Source of the DNA: Ardenticatenaceae bacterium
GTDB taxonomy: Bacteria > Chloroflexota > Anaerolineae > Promineifilales > Promineifilaceae
Direction of reading: 5' to 3'
DNA length: 64,000 nucleotides
NCBI GenBank assembly: GCA_020634455.1
Contig: JACKBQ010000001.1
Location: 992,001-1,056,000, forward strand
Shown here: positions 42,368 through 52,663 of the stretch, piece by piece
Position numbering within the stretch: the stretch's first letter is position 1
How the letters are laid out: each line of letters opens with the position of its first letter
Notes under the pieces: generated by a model
Told to the model about the DNA's origin: nothing
Seen by the model: the letters and a program-made list of their open reading frames with translations, nothing else
The model's database searches: none
Program-made: the position numbers and the translations under genes

Positions 42368-42393
42368 AGACCCAACGGCCGTTGGGTCTTTTT
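42368..42393 (+). terminator. Terminator formed around an ACGGCCGT palindrome
   Basis: AGACCCAACGGCCGTTGGGTCT is a perfect 22-nt palindrome (42368-42389): a 9-bp stem with a GGCC tetraloop, followed by TTTTTATTT. It closes the pilin transcription unit. The genome-wide octamer forms the loop and upper stem. Confidence 0.85.
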
Positions 42394-42546
42394 ATTTCCC
42401 AAAAACCACAAAATTCTGCTATGCTGTTGCCACAACCTTTTAAGCGAAACGCAGATTGCACCGATTTTTCGCCTAAATCGCTGTGAAACTTTGCGTTTTC
42501 TCTGTGTAGCTCTGTGTTCCGCTTTTTTTATTAACTGGAGAGAGCC

Positions 42547-43213
<667 letters not shown>

Positions 43214-43221
<8 letters not shown>

Positions 43222-46200
43222 TCTAGCCACTTCCATCCCCAAAAATGCAGCAAATTTCTCGCTGGGCAGGCTGGTCTGGCGCTTTTTAAGTGAGCACCGC
43301 CTTCGCGCCCTGCTCAGCGGGCTGGCGGTGAGCTTTGGCGTGGCCATCATCCTCACCGCCGATTTGGTGGGCGCTTCCCTACTCGAAGCACTGCTCAACG
43401 CCGACATCGAAGGCGCAGAAATCACCCACAGCTTTGTCTCTGAGCAGTTCGACATGATGATTTCCATTGTCGGTTACGTGCTCATCGCCGCCGCCGGATT
43501 TGTAGTGTTCAACGCCTTTACTATGACCATCTCCCAGCGGCAGCAGCAAATTGGCGTACTGCGCGCGCTGGGCATGACCCGGCGGCAAATGATGCGGCTG
43601 GTGCTGGCCGAGGGGCTAATTTTGGCGCTGCTGGGCGTGGCCGCTGGTCTGCTTTTAGGCTGGCTGATGGGCTACGGCCTCATTGCCATGTTGGAATTGT
43701 TCGCCGGGCATATTTTGTTTTTTGCCAGCACGCCTGCGGTTTCGGGAACGGCCGTTCTCCAGGCAATCATCCTCGGCATTGGCGTCACCCTGCTTTCTAT
43801 CTGGTGGCCCGCCCGCCGCGCCAGCCAGGTGCCGCCACTGGTGGCGCTGCAATCGGCCAAGCTGCAAACTGGGGCTGATCCGGGCGAAAAATCGCAAAAA
43901 TGGTTGGGCTGGTTGGGGGTGGGGCTGCTGGTGGGAACGGCCGTTTTCGTTCTGCTGGCGATTCCCGGCAACTGGGCTGATGCCCCCACCAACACCATCC
44001 TCACGGTGGGGCTGATTGGGCTCTGGCTGCTGGGCTGGTGGCTTTGCTTACCTGCGATTATTCGCCTGGCCGGGCAAATGACGCGGCGCTTGTTGAACCG
44101 GTGGGGGGCAAACGGCCGTCTCATCGGCGACAACGTACAGCGCGAAACCAACCGGGTGCGGCTCACCATCGTCACGCTGGCGCTGGGGCTGGTGATGATT
44201 GTGGGTATGACCGGCTTCATGACATTCATGATGGATGAGCTGTTTGGCACCTCGCTCCGACGCATCTCCGAAGGACAAACCTGGACCCTTTTTCCCTTTA
44301 GGCTGGAGGGTGGCATTGCGGGCGTCATGGAAGTCGAAAGCATGGTGATTCCCCAGGCAGATGTAGACCAGGTGCTGGCCACCCTCAGCGACGACGCCCT
44401 CGTCGTCCCCATCTACTTCGCCTTCGTCCCAGAACTATCCTTCCTGGGCGACACCTATTTTTCTTACCTGGCGGACCCCAACATCATCAGGCGAGGCCCA
44501 GCCTTTTTTGAATTTAGCCAGGGCAGTTGGGATGAGGCGATGCCATATCTGCAAGAAGGCTGCGGCCTGTTGATGGCTCCCACCGTTGCCCGCCGCAACA
44601 GCGCCCAACTCTATGACACTATCACAATTACCACGCCAAAAGGGCCGCTGGATTGCACCATCGCCGGAATCGGCCGTTCCATGATGAACGCTTCTATTAT
44701 CAACATTGGCGCGCTGGATTCTTTTGATTTGCAAGAACCCGTTGGCATCACCATTACGCCTCACGACGATGTGGACATGGATGTCTTCAAGGATCGGCTG
44801 GCCAATTTGGAAGAGGTGCTGCCCAATTTATGGCTCATCACGATGGGTGATTACACGGAGGTCATTTTCCAGGTCACAGACCTGTTTGCGGTGGCGTTGA
44901 ACGCGCTGCTGCTGCTCATTGTGGTCGCGGCGGCGTTTGGCATGGTCAACACGATGATCATGAGCGTCATCGAGCGGCAAACCGAGCTGGGGCTGCTGCG
45001 AGCCATCGGAGCCACCCGCCGCCAGGTGAAAACCATCCTCATCGGCGAGGCGGCGCTCATGGGCGGCATCGGCGGGCTGCTGGGCGGCTTGGCCGGTTTG
45101 GGCATTGTGGTCATTTTGATTTTGACCTTTGGCGGCCGTTCCTGGGGCATTGTGGAGATGGATTTGTGGGCGGTCGTTGGGCGCACGCTGCCATCGGCCT
45201 TGCTAAACAGCGGCGTGGGGCTGCTGCTGGTGCCGCTCGTCGCGGGCACGGCGGCCTGGCTGCCGGTCAACTCGCTGCTACGCGGCAGCGCCATCGAAAC
45301 GCTGCAAAATCGGGCCGCGCCACCAAGCGAAGCTGCTCGCTGGGCCTTCTGGCGGCGGGGTTCGATTCGGACGCGCTTTGTGGTGGGAACGGCCGTTCTC
45401 CTGCTGCTAACCTTGTGGGGACTCATCACCTTCGTGGGCGTCCATGCCCGCCAGTTCATGGACGGGCTGGCGCAGCAAACGGTGGAAATGCTGGTGCGGT
45501 GGAACGTGCAGATGACCGAACTCAATCTGCCCGCAGACGCGGAGGAACTGTCGCTGGAAGCACTCTCTTTTGCCCAGTTTGATGCCCAAACGATGCTGCA
45601 AATGGAAACGCTGCTCGACGGCATGAGCGACAACGGCCTGAGCGGTTTCAGCATCATGGACGCCAGCCAAACGGTGCTGTTCAGTCGGGATTTGCGAGAC
45701 ATTGGCGCGGTGCGAACGGAAATTCCCCTGCCGGATCGGTTGGAAACGGAAACCAGTAAAGTGGAAAACGGCCGTCTCCTCACCACTATCGCCCCCATCC
45801 AAAACGACGCCGGGCGAACCCTGGGCGCGATGAGCCTGACGATGCGGCTGGACTGGATCGACGCCTTTTTACGCAATTTACGGCAGGCACTGTGGTTGGC
45901 GGGCGGACTCATCCTGCTGCTGGGTGTGGGCTTGAGCTGGCTCATCGCCACGCCGCTGGTGCGCGCCACCCAGGCGCTTTCGGCCAGCGCTCGCGCCACC
46001 GGCAGCGGCGATTTCCAGCCTTTACCAGCCCCCAAAACGAACTGGCTCACCCGGCACACCAGCCTGAAAATGCGGTTAACGGCCGTTCTCATCGGCCTGC
46101 TTTTGCTGCTGGTGGGCGGTCTGCAAATGATCACCATCCCGCTGGAGCAGGAGCACGTGGAGGAAACGCTGCAAGAAACGATGCTTACTGGCATTACCTG

Positions 46201-47461
46201 GATGGGCCAGGCGTTTACCGAGCTAGGCGTCGGGCCAGACAGCGAAATGCTCAGTGGATTGATGAACCCCACCGCCATCGCCACCCTGCTAAACGCCAGC
46301 GACGCCAGCAAACTGCAAGAAATGGCGGCGCTGATGCAAAATGAATACACCGCCTACTCAGCCATGACGGACGAGGCGGGCGAGGTGCTGCTGGCGGATG
46401 ATTTGAGTTTGATGGGGGAGCGGATGGAAACGGCCGAATCCACCACCCTCTCCGAAACCACTTGGGACGATGAACCGATTTGGGCCATCGCTACGCCGCT
46501 GCTAGGAGAAAACCAGGAACAAATTGGCACGCTGCACGTCGGCGTGCGCCGCGCCAGTATTGACGAATTTCTGGCCGAAAGCCGCCGCCTGTTTATGCTG
46601 ATTGGCCTCATCGCCGTCCTGGCTGGCACCATCGTGGCCCAGGGCATTGGTGGAGCAGTGACGGCCCCCGTGCAGCAGTTGGTCAGCCAAACGCGGCGCG
46701 TCCAACAGGGCGATCTCGCCGTGCAGTTCAACACCACAGGCCGGGACGAACTCACCCAGCTGGCCCAGGCGTACAACGAGATGGTCACTGGCCTGCGGGA
46801 GCGGGAATGGCTGCGGGACATGTTCGGCCGTTTTGTCAGCCAGGAAGTGGCCGAAGCGATCCGCACCGGGCAGGTGAAGCTGGCGGGCGAAAGTCGGGTC
46901 GTCAGCGTGCTGTTTTGCGACATTCGCGGCTTCACCACCCGCTCAGAGCAGCACACCCCGGCGGAGATGGTGGCCCTGCTCAATGAATATCTGCCCGTGG
47001 TGGTCAACGCGGCGCAGCAACACGAAGGCACCGTTAACAAGTTTGGCGGCGACAGCACGTTGGTCATTTACGGCGCACCGAAGCAGTTGGCGGAAAGTGC
47101 GTATCAGGCGGTGAATACGGCCGTAAAACTACAGCAAGATTTAGACATCCTCAACGAAACCCTGCGCCAGCGGCAGATTGATCCCATCCAGATTGGCGTG
47201 GGCATCAGCACCGGCAGCGTGCTGGCGGGCGCGGTTGGCCCGCCGGAGCGGCAAGAGTACACCGTCATTGGTGACACGGTGAACCTCGCGTCTCGCATCG
47301 AATCGCTCAACAAAGAGTATCCCGAATACGGCATCCTGCTCAGCGGCCAAACGTATGAAGCGCTGGGCGCGCGACGAAATGCGTTTAATCTGGTAGATTT
47401 AGGCGAAATTCAAATTCGAGGCAAAATGGCCCCCGTCCACATCTGGGCGGTAAAATTGTAA
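43214..47461 (+). CDS. MacB/FtsX-type ABC permease fused to sensor modules, HAMP and class III adenylate cyclase
   Basis: The open frame has 1415 residues. Residues about 1-690 are a double FtsX permease (TM near 35-55; QQQIGVLRALGMTRRQM; second core with ERQTELGLLRAIGATRRQVK near 590). Two TM-bounded extracytoplasmic sensor modules follow, about 705-900 and 955-1120. HAMP comes next (ending RDELTQLAQAYNEMVTGL), then a linker FVSQEVAEAI. The cyclase domain from about 1227 has metal Asp in LFCDIRGFT and NKFGGDSTLVIYG, and the transition-state Asn/Arg in GDTVNLASRIE. The Lys in NKFGGD together with the Asp-Thr pair favours ATP. Cyclases usually have their own sensors and ABC permeases are usually 400-850 residues. 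The start overlaps the ATPase gene. Confidence 0.9.
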
Positions 47462-47472
47462 GATTGGCAGTT

Positions 47473-48000
47473 ATGAAACCATTGATAGGCACTGACTTAA
47501 AGCGTTTTTTGCGTGATTACCGGCGGCAAAACCAGCCAGATTTTGATATTGTGGGCGTGCTGCAAAGCATAGAATATCCGGCCAATGTGGGTTCCATCTT
47601 CCGCGTGGCGGACGGGGCCGGTCTAACGGAGCTGGTGCTAACGGGCATTACGCCCACGCCGCCGCACCCGACCATTGACAAGGTGGGGCGCTTCAAAAGT
47701 TTGCGGGTGCCGTGGCGGTATGAGAAGGAGTCGGTTACGGCCGTTTCCCAACTCAAAGAATCCGGTTACACAATTGTGGCGGTGGAATTGTCGGATACGG
47801 CCGTTCCCTACCACACCTTCACCTACCCGCAAAAAACCGCCCTGGTGGTAGGCCACGAAGATCATGGCGTAACCAAAGCAACGTTGGGGGTGTGTGATGC
47901 GGCCGTTTTCCTGCCCATGTACGGCAAAGGGCAGTCGCTCAACGTGCATGTCGCTTTCAGCATTGTGCTTTACCACATCCTGCACCAGCCACAACCATGA
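47473..48000 (+). CDS. TrmH/SpoU-family RNA 2'-O-methyltransferase
   Basis: This SPOUT-class, SAM-dependent enzyme methylates a ribose in tRNA or rRNA. The 175-residue protein has motif 1 in VLQSIEYPANVGSIFRVAD, motif 2 in TALVVGHEDHGVTKATL and motif 3 in LPMYGKGQSLNVHVAFSIVLY, which together form the knotted SAM site. No N-terminal L30e-like domain is present, so it is a compact member. The ATG at 47473 is preferred to a TTG nine bases earlier. It starts 12 bp after the permease-cyclase stop and overlaps the following methyltransferase by 4 bp (ATGA). It is probably carried in the operon, with no obvious functional tie. Confidence 0.92.
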   Translation: MKPLIGTDLKRFLRDYRRQNQPDFDIVGVLQSIEYPANVGSIFRVADGAGLTELVLTGITPTPPHPTIDKVGRFKSLRVPWRYEKESVTAVSQLKESGYTIVAVELSDTAVPYHTFTYPQKTALVVGHEDHGVTKATLGVCDAAVFLPMYGKGQSLNVHVAFSIVLYHILHQPQP

Positions 48001-48680
48001 CCAAACGCAAACACAAGCGCGAAAAAGCTCAACTTTTTCATCACCTCACCCAACAAGCAAAGGCAAACTCACAAAGCGAGCATGACGCCCCGCTGACGGC
48101 CGCTGCCGCCGCTACCATTCCGCTGCTAGCCAGCCTGCCCGAAAGCCGCGAGCTGACCAAAATGAAAAAGTTTCGCTTTCAGCTGCTGCACGAATGGATA
48201 GTCTCACATCTGCCCCAGGGCCGTGTGGCCGATGTGGGTGGTGGCAAAGGGCTGTTGGCCTACCTGCTACAACAAAGCGGCTGGCAAGCCACCGTCATCG
48301 ACCCGGTAGCGCAAACCTTACCTGACAAATACAAAGACCTGACCCTCAACCGGCGTGTCAAAATTGATGCTACAGAAACCGTGCCGCACATCACCCGACC
48401 GTTCGCCCCGGAGCTGGCGGAACAGTTCGATCTGCTTGTCTCGATGCATGCCCACGGCTGCAATGTGCAGCTCATAGACGTGGCCGCCACCAGCGGTAAG
48501 CCAATTATTTTGCTACCTTGCTGCATCATTGATGAACCGCTGCTGCCCGCGCCAGGGCAGCATTGGATTGCCTGTTTGATGGAATATGCGCAGGAGAGGA
48601 ATTTGCTGGTACGGCCGTTTCGCCTCAATTTTCGGGGGCAAAACATCGGACTATTCATTTCTATAGACGGACATATCTAA
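47997..48680 (+). CDS. SAM-dependent methyltransferase-like protein
   Basis: The protein has 227 residues. A Lys-rich start and an Ala-rich segment are followed by a helix (ELTKMKKFRFQLLHEWIVSHL). A Rossmann methyltransferase core follows: VADVGGGKGLLAYLL (motif I, SAM glycine loop), ATVIDP (motif II acidic) and FDLLVSMHAHGCNVQLI (motif IV region), then KPIILLPCCIID. The HAHGC/PCC pattern resembles METTL25/RRNAD1-like or tRNA-modifying methyltransferases. The substrate is unknown. It starts within the stop of the TrmH-like gene (ATGA overlap), so the two are translationally coupled. Confidence 0.8.
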   Translation: MTKRKHKREKAQLFHHLTQQAKANSQSEHDAPLTAAAAATIPLLASLPESRELTKMKKFRFQLLHEWIVSHLPQGRVADVGGGKGLLAYLLQQSGWQATVIDPVAQTLPDKYKDLTLNRRVKIDATETVPHITRPFAPELAEQFDLLVSMHAHGCNVQLIDVAATSGKPIILLPCCIIDEPLLPAPGQHWIACLMEYAQERNLLVRPFRLNFRGQNIGLFISIDGHI

Positions 48681-48792
48681 ACAGCATCTAAAGGTATGGT
48701 CGGCGTCTCACCGTGCCGCCCAGCTAGCACTATCAGGAGCCCGGTCATAGCACGTATGTAATTTACAAACCTGCCAGATTGAACAAAATACG

Positions 48793-48840
48793 CAAAACAA
48801 AAACTGCGGTTCAGGTTATCGCTAACCTAAACCGCAGTTT
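48793..48840 (-). terminator. Strong minus-strand terminator of the small peptide gene
   Basis: On the minus strand AAACTGCGGTTTAGGTTA pairs with TAACCTGAACCGCAGTTT across a short GCGA loop (48801-48840) and runs into TTTTTGTTTTG. The 17-18-bp stem has one mismatch. It lies 43 bp beyond the peptide stop codon. Confidence 0.85.
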
Positions 48841-48882
48841 GGCATGAAAATGCTATTTAATTTTTTGTGAGCAGAGAGTCAC

Positions 48883-49098
48883 CTATCCACTCCAGAAATT
48901 GCCTTCCATCCACCAGAAATTGCCTTCTGACCATGGCCATTGGGCGATCTCTTCCGCCTGCTCCACTTTGGCAACCGCTACATCAGCCTGTTTGGCAGTT
49001 GGTTGCATACCCAGAATGCCTAAAAGCATAGCCAGTCCAAAGGCAACAGCCAGAATCTTACGTTTTACAGATTGTCGAATTCTAAGATTGGTTTTCAT
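48883..49098 (-). CDS. Small secreted Trp-rich peptide precursor (candidate)
   Basis: The 71-residue protein is not recognised. A basic N-terminus (MKTNLRIRQSVKRK) and hydrophobic core (ILAVAFGLAMLLGILGM) look like a signal peptide or single anchor. A short acidic Ala/Val segment leads to an unusual tail: WPWSEGNFWWMEGNFWSG, with EGNFW twice and five tryptophans in 18 residues. GGGGGTACC before the ATG is a plausible ribosome-binding site. A strong dedicated terminator follows, so it looks like a real, independently expressed gene. Possible roles are a secreted signalling or bacteriocin-like peptide, or a surface peptide. No processing or modification enzyme is adjacent, so none is assigned. 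Confidence 0.65.
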   Translation of the reverse strand: MKTNLRIRQSVKRKILAVAFGLAMLLGILGMQPTAKQADVAVAKVEQAEEIAQWPWSEGNFWWMEGNFWSG

Positions 49099-49232
49099 TG
49101 GTACCCCCGTGAATAATATTATGTTGTAGGTTTCCTTAATTAAGAACGGCTCCTTATTTAGTAGCTCATACTATTTCCACTAACTTACAAAATTTGTTTC
49201 AGATACACAAAGTGTGACAAAAGTACCAAACA

Positions 49233-49913
49233 TTACCAATTTTGAAGCAACTGCACTAAATCGGCCGTGCTTTTGAGGATGAGCTGGCTACCAGCACGGC
49301 GCAATTCTGGCTCACGGCCAAAGCCGCACAGCACACCCACGCGCCACGCCCCCGCTCGCACCGCCGAATGCATGTCCACCGTCGTGTCCCCCACCATAAC
49401 GCAGGCTGTTACTGGCAAACCAAGCCGCCGCGCTGCTTCTTGAATGGGCGACGGGTGCGGCTTAAGGCGGCGCGTATCTTGCGAACCACAGGTTACTTCA
49501 AAACGCGGAGCGATATCGGGAAACTGGGCCAAAAAGCCCTCAATTTGGTGGCGGCTGCGGGTGGTGACAATACCCAGCCGATATTGATCTGGAATAGCGT
49601 GCAGCATTTCCAGCACGCCGGGAATCAGGTGAAAATCGGCAATGAATGGCTCCTGACGGCGCGATTGCCACCAGGTAGTAAACCATTTTAGGGGTTCGTC
49701 GAGGTGCAGTTTATCAGCCAGAGTGATGAGGGCGTTGGCCGGGGATTCGATCTTCATGACGAGCCAGCGGGCGATGGTAGGCGTGCGTTTGCGGAGGAAC
49801 GGCCGTATCCACCGCGCAATCTTCGCCACAGCTGCATCATCGGTATCAATCAGCGTACCGTCCATATCAAACAGGATTGCTTGAATTTTGTCGAAGGGAA
49901 TTGGCGTTGTCAT
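49233..49913 (-). CDS. HAD-superfamily hydrolase (phosphoglycolate phosphatase-like)
   Basis: The 226-residue phosphatase has motif I ILFDMDGTLIDTDD (nucleophile Asp plus general acid), a helical cap of about 70 residues, motif II VTTRSR, motif III Lys in RLKPHPSP and motif IV VMVGDTTVDMHSAVRAG. The DMDGTLIDTD start and C-terminal layout match the Gph/PpaX-like subfamily, but the cap is not specific enough to name a substrate. The ATG at 49913 starts exactly before the motif. A longer upstream frame would run into the neighbouring kinase gene. It lies 4 bp downstream of the VTE5-like kinase and may be co-transcribed with it. Confidence 0.9.
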   Translation of the reverse strand: MTTPIPFDKIQAILFDMDGTLIDTDDAAVAKIARWIRPFLRKRTPTIARWLVMKIESPANALITLADKLHLDEPLKWFTTWWQSRRQEPFIADFHLIPGVLEMLHAIPDQYRLGIVTTRSRHQIEGFLAQFPDIAPRFEVTCGSQDTRRLKPHPSPIQEAARRLGLPVTACVMVGDTTVDMHSAVRAGAWRVGVLCGFGREPELRRAGSQLILKSTADLVQLLQNW

Positions 49914-49917
49914 GAAG

Positions 49918-50583
49918 TTAAAAAGGCCAAAGCTGCAAAATGAGGATAGCAACGGCCGTAATCGTCAAATTATCTAATCCCCAGATGGAAACCGCCTCCA
50001 CCAGCGTGGTGGCTACTGTGATGACCAGCGCAGGCACCAGCGCCGCACTCAGCGAGATGTCTGGTGAACCACCCACCGCCCACAGCGCCAACCAGGTAAA
50101 AATGAGGCAGCCCACAAAAAAGCCCATTGACCCTTCAACCGAGCGGGTGCTGGTGTGGATGGCGTAATGGTTACGGCCGTATGCCTTGCCCACCACCGGA
50201 GCCATGCCGTCGCCCCAGGTCAGGGGCATGAGCGCCGCCACCATCAGCGGCGGCGTATCCCAAAATAATATGGCGACGATGGCGGCGGCAAACGGAAAAT
50301 ATACCGTGCCCAAATTGGAGCGATCGCTGCTGGCCATCGCCGCAAAAAAACCGTACCGCCAATCCAGCAAATTAATGACCATGAAAGCGACGCAAGCGGC
50401 CACAAAAAACCAGGGCGTATCAAACAAAAAGTGCAAGACCCAGCTCATCATACCCACGCCAATGTGGATTACTTTACGGGTAAAGCTGCTGTCATAGCCC
50501 CGCCAGCGGCGCAGCGCCTCGGCACCGCCAATAATGCCAAAAATGTACACAAAACAGATGATGAGTCCGAGCCAGTTGTTCAT
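49918..50583 (-). CDS. Phytol/farnesol/dolichol kinase-like membrane protein (VTE5/SEC59 family)
   Basis: The 221-residue polytopic protein has about seven helices. Family landmarks are RKVIHIGVGMMSW near residue 38, the CTP-binding GDGMAPVVGKAYGRN loop near residue 135 and STRSVEGSMGFF near residue 155. These proteins phosphorylate long-chain isoprenoid alcohols with CTP, feeding salvage into isoprenoid lipids or quinone side chains. The ATG at 50583 follows a TTG alternative two codons upstream. The HAD phosphatase follows after 4 bp. The upstream PfkB gene is separated from it by a terminator hairpin. Confidence 0.85.
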   Translation of the reverse strand: MNNWLGLIICFVYIFGIIGGAEALRRWRGYDSSFTRKVIHIGVGMMSWVLHFLFDTPWFFVAACVAFMVINLLDWRYGFFAAMASSDRSNLGTVYFPFAAAIVAILFWDTPPLMVAALMPLTWGDGMAPVVGKAYGRNHYAIHTSTRSVEGSMGFFVGCLIFTWLALWAVGGSPDISLSAALVPALVITVATTLVEAVSIWGLDNLTITAVAILILQLWPF

Positions 50584-50590
50584 AGACAAA

Positions 50591-50626
50591 ATGAAAAATC
50601 CGGTTTCTTAAAGAAATCGGATTTTT
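50591..50626 (-). terminator. Terminator between the PfkB kinase and VTE5-like genes
   Basis: AAAAATCCGGTTTCTT and AAGAAATCGGATTTTT (plus-strand 50594-50626) form a stem of 16 pairs with one mismatch. In the minus-strand transcript the descending arm ends in a T-rich tract. It lies 5 bp after the PfkB stop codon. Confidence 0.8.
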
Positions 50627-50630
50627 AGGT

Positions 50631-51560
50631 TCACACAATTAAATGATCGTAGAGCATGTCCAGGCTGAGGTCTGGGACGACGGTTTCGGCGGTTTGCACG
50701 GTGAGGCTGGCGGCGGCCGCTCCCAGGCGAATGGATTCGATGGGTGAGAGGCCATTTACCATGCCAAACATGATAGCGGCGGTGACGGCGTCGCCCGTGC
50801 CGGTGGCGTCTACCATTTCACTGTAGGTGGCGGGAATGTAGCCAGTTTCACTGGTGGTAGCGTAATCCAGGCCAAAGTTGGCCAGGGTAACGACCACGTT
50901 TTTAACGCCTTTGCCCACCAGGCAGCGGGCCAAATCGAGACTGGCTTCGGGATCGTGGCCTTCAAAATCCACCTCACACAGTTCGGCAGCTTCGCCTTCG
51001 TTGGGTACGACGAGGTGCAGTTGGGGGAGGAACGGCCGTAACTTAAACGCCAGTCGTGCTGATGACGGATCGGCACAGAGCGGTTTGTCATATTTCTCGC
51101 ACAGCCGCACAACCGAAGCCATCGAATCGGGCGTCAGGCTGCCGTCCATCATCACCATGTCCGCCTCCCTGAACAGTTTTCGGTGACGATCCAGATAGCC
51201 AGGCGTGATGTGGCGCAGCACAGTTACGTCGTCCAGCGCGACCGAAAGCGAGCCATCTTCTTCCAGCACGGCAATGTAGGCTCCAGTGTTTTCCCCTTCG
51301 ATAATTTGCACCAGGTCTGTGTCCACACCGCATTCGGCCGTTTGGCTCAACAGGCGGTGACCAATCAGGTCATCGCCAACGGTCGAAAGCAGGCGCACCT
51401 CGGCCCCCAATCGGGCCAGATTTTCCGCCACGTTGCGGGCTGTGCCGCCTCGCGTCACCCGAATCTGGGCCGGATTTGAGGTGCCAGGGGCCAAACCGGC
51501 ATCCGGCTTGCCACGTGAATCCAGCAAAATTGCGCCGACAACCAAAATTTTTTCTGCCAT
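50631..51560 (-). CDS. PfkB/ribokinase-family carbohydrate (or nucleoside) kinase
   Basis: The 309-residue cytoplasmic kinase has an N-terminal VVGAILLDSRGKPD sugar-binding strand, GGTARNVAENLARLGAEVRLLSTVGDD (PfkB signature 1 region), VVPNEGEA, and the catalytic signature 2 VDATGTGDAVTAAIMFG with catalytic Asp. The order and GTARNVAENLARLG spelling resemble pseudouridine or ribokinase-like members, but the sugar cannot be assigned. Start and length are normal. The gene is followed by a hairpin terminator, so it forms its own unit downstream of the SPFH cluster. Confidence 0.9.
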   Translation of the reverse strand: MAEKILVVGAILLDSRGKPDAGLAPGTSNPAQIRVTRGGTARNVAENLARLGAEVRLLSTVGDDLIGHRLLSQTAECGVDTDLVQIIEGENTGAYIAVLEEDGSLSVALDDVTVLRHITPGYLDRHRKLFREADMVMMDGSLTPDSMASVVRLCEKYDKPLCADPSSARLAFKLRPFLPQLHLVVPNEGEAAELCEVDFEGHDPEASLDLARCLVGKGVKNVVVTLANFGLDYATTSETGYIPATYSEMVDATGTGDAVTAAIMFGMVNGLSPIESIRLGAAAASLTVQTAETVVPDLSLDMLYDHLIV

Positions 51561-51613
51561 GCCATTTATCCGGGAGATTTTTGAAGCTTTGCCAACTTCA
51601 AAAATCTGAATAT

Positions 51614-52663
51614 CTACGAAACAGTTTGCTCAAACATCGGTCGCCAAAAGCCAACAACGACCCCCAATATCTCATTCCGATTTACATCAATCTTGACCAT
51701 TTCAGCAGAAAAAGTAACGGTGCCTGTCTCTTCATCTAACCAAAATTGGCCAGTTGGGGAATCCTCTAAGGTTGCCAGATAGATGCGGTGCCGCCCGCGT
51801 GACTCGAACGGCCGTACCCGAATTGTACCTTCAATCTTCTCATCCATCACGACCAAAATGGGCTGCTCCGTATCTTGCACATGCTCAGTTAAGTCTGGCT
51901 GCAAATCTACCAGCAGCCAGTCGCCGGAGTTGATTTCTGGCAGCAAACCGGATGCAGGCCGCCATTCCACCACGTACCATTCGTACCGCTGACTAATTTG
52001 GCGGTGCCCCGGCACTGGAACGGGCGGTTGGTTCGTCCCCATGTTGTTTATGGGCGGAGATGTGTCAAGCTCTGCACCATCGTCGCCATCTGGCTGGTCA
52101 TCATCATCCCCAGGATTAGCCAGTTTTGATCCTTGCTCCATTTGTTTACGCAGAGCAATTTGGAGTTCTTTTTCATACTCTAGAACTTTTTTCAGAAAAT
52201 CCGGCCAGCCCAAAACTGGTTTGTCAAACTCTGCACGTACCAACCACCGACGGACACGTCCCACACTTATCATAGACGCTTCATAATGACCAGCTAATTG
52301 CAAAGCCACCGCTCTTGCCAAATGCGTTAGGCCAACACTTGCAGCTTGATTGACAAAAGACCATTGCTGGCGTGCCAGTTCAAATTGTTGCACAGCACCA
52401 TGAAACGCTCCCTCATGCAAATAAATCAAACCGATATGGTAATCGCATAAACCAATTTGTACTTGGTCACCATATGCGAGGTTGATACGACGATATCGAT
52501 CAATATCGCCTACTGCCAATGGGCCAAGCCGGGTAAAGGGGTACCGAGTGCGATAATCCCGCACGGTAAAAATGTCGGGGCTAGGTTCGGGGTGCAGCCA
52601 TTCCAGCAATTCGGTAAGGCGATTGACAGCAATGCGGATTGGCTCGTAGTCATCGTAGTTCAT
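51614..52663 (-). CDS. TPR-like protein with C-terminal S24/LexA-fold-like domain
   Basis: The 349-residue cytoplasmic protein has unknown function. Residues about 60-180 look like TPR helices (IGLIYLHEGAFHGAVQQFELAR and VGLTHLARAVALQLAGHYEA). An acidic, disordered linker follows (about 190-225, with GDDDDQPDGDDG). Residues about 240-345 resemble the beta-rich S24/LexA fold: LLPEINSGDWLLVD, ILVVMDEKIEGTIRV, and the closing NEILGVVVGFWRPM. The usual SMxP nucleophile motif is not obvious, so it may be a non-catalytic relative. Its start overlaps the upstream SPFH gene by 4 bp, making it the third gene of that operon. Confidence 0.65.
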   Translation of the reverse strand: MNYDDYEPIRIAVNRLTELLEWLHPEPSPDIFTVRDYRTRYPFTRLGPLAVGDIDRYRRINLAYGDQVQIGLCDYHIGLIYLHEGAFHGAVQQFELARQQWSFVNQAASVGLTHLARAVALQLAGHYEASMISVGRVRRWLVRAEFDKPVLGWPDFLKKVLEYEKELQIALRKQMEQGSKLANPGDDDDQPDGDDGAELDTSPPINNMGTNQPPVPVPGHRQISQRYEWYVVEWRPASGLLPEINSGDWLLVDLQPDLTEHVQDTEQPILVVMDEKIEGTIRVRPFESRGRHRIYLATLEDSPTGQFWLDEETGTVTFSAEMVKIDVNRNEILGVVVGFWRPMFEQTVS

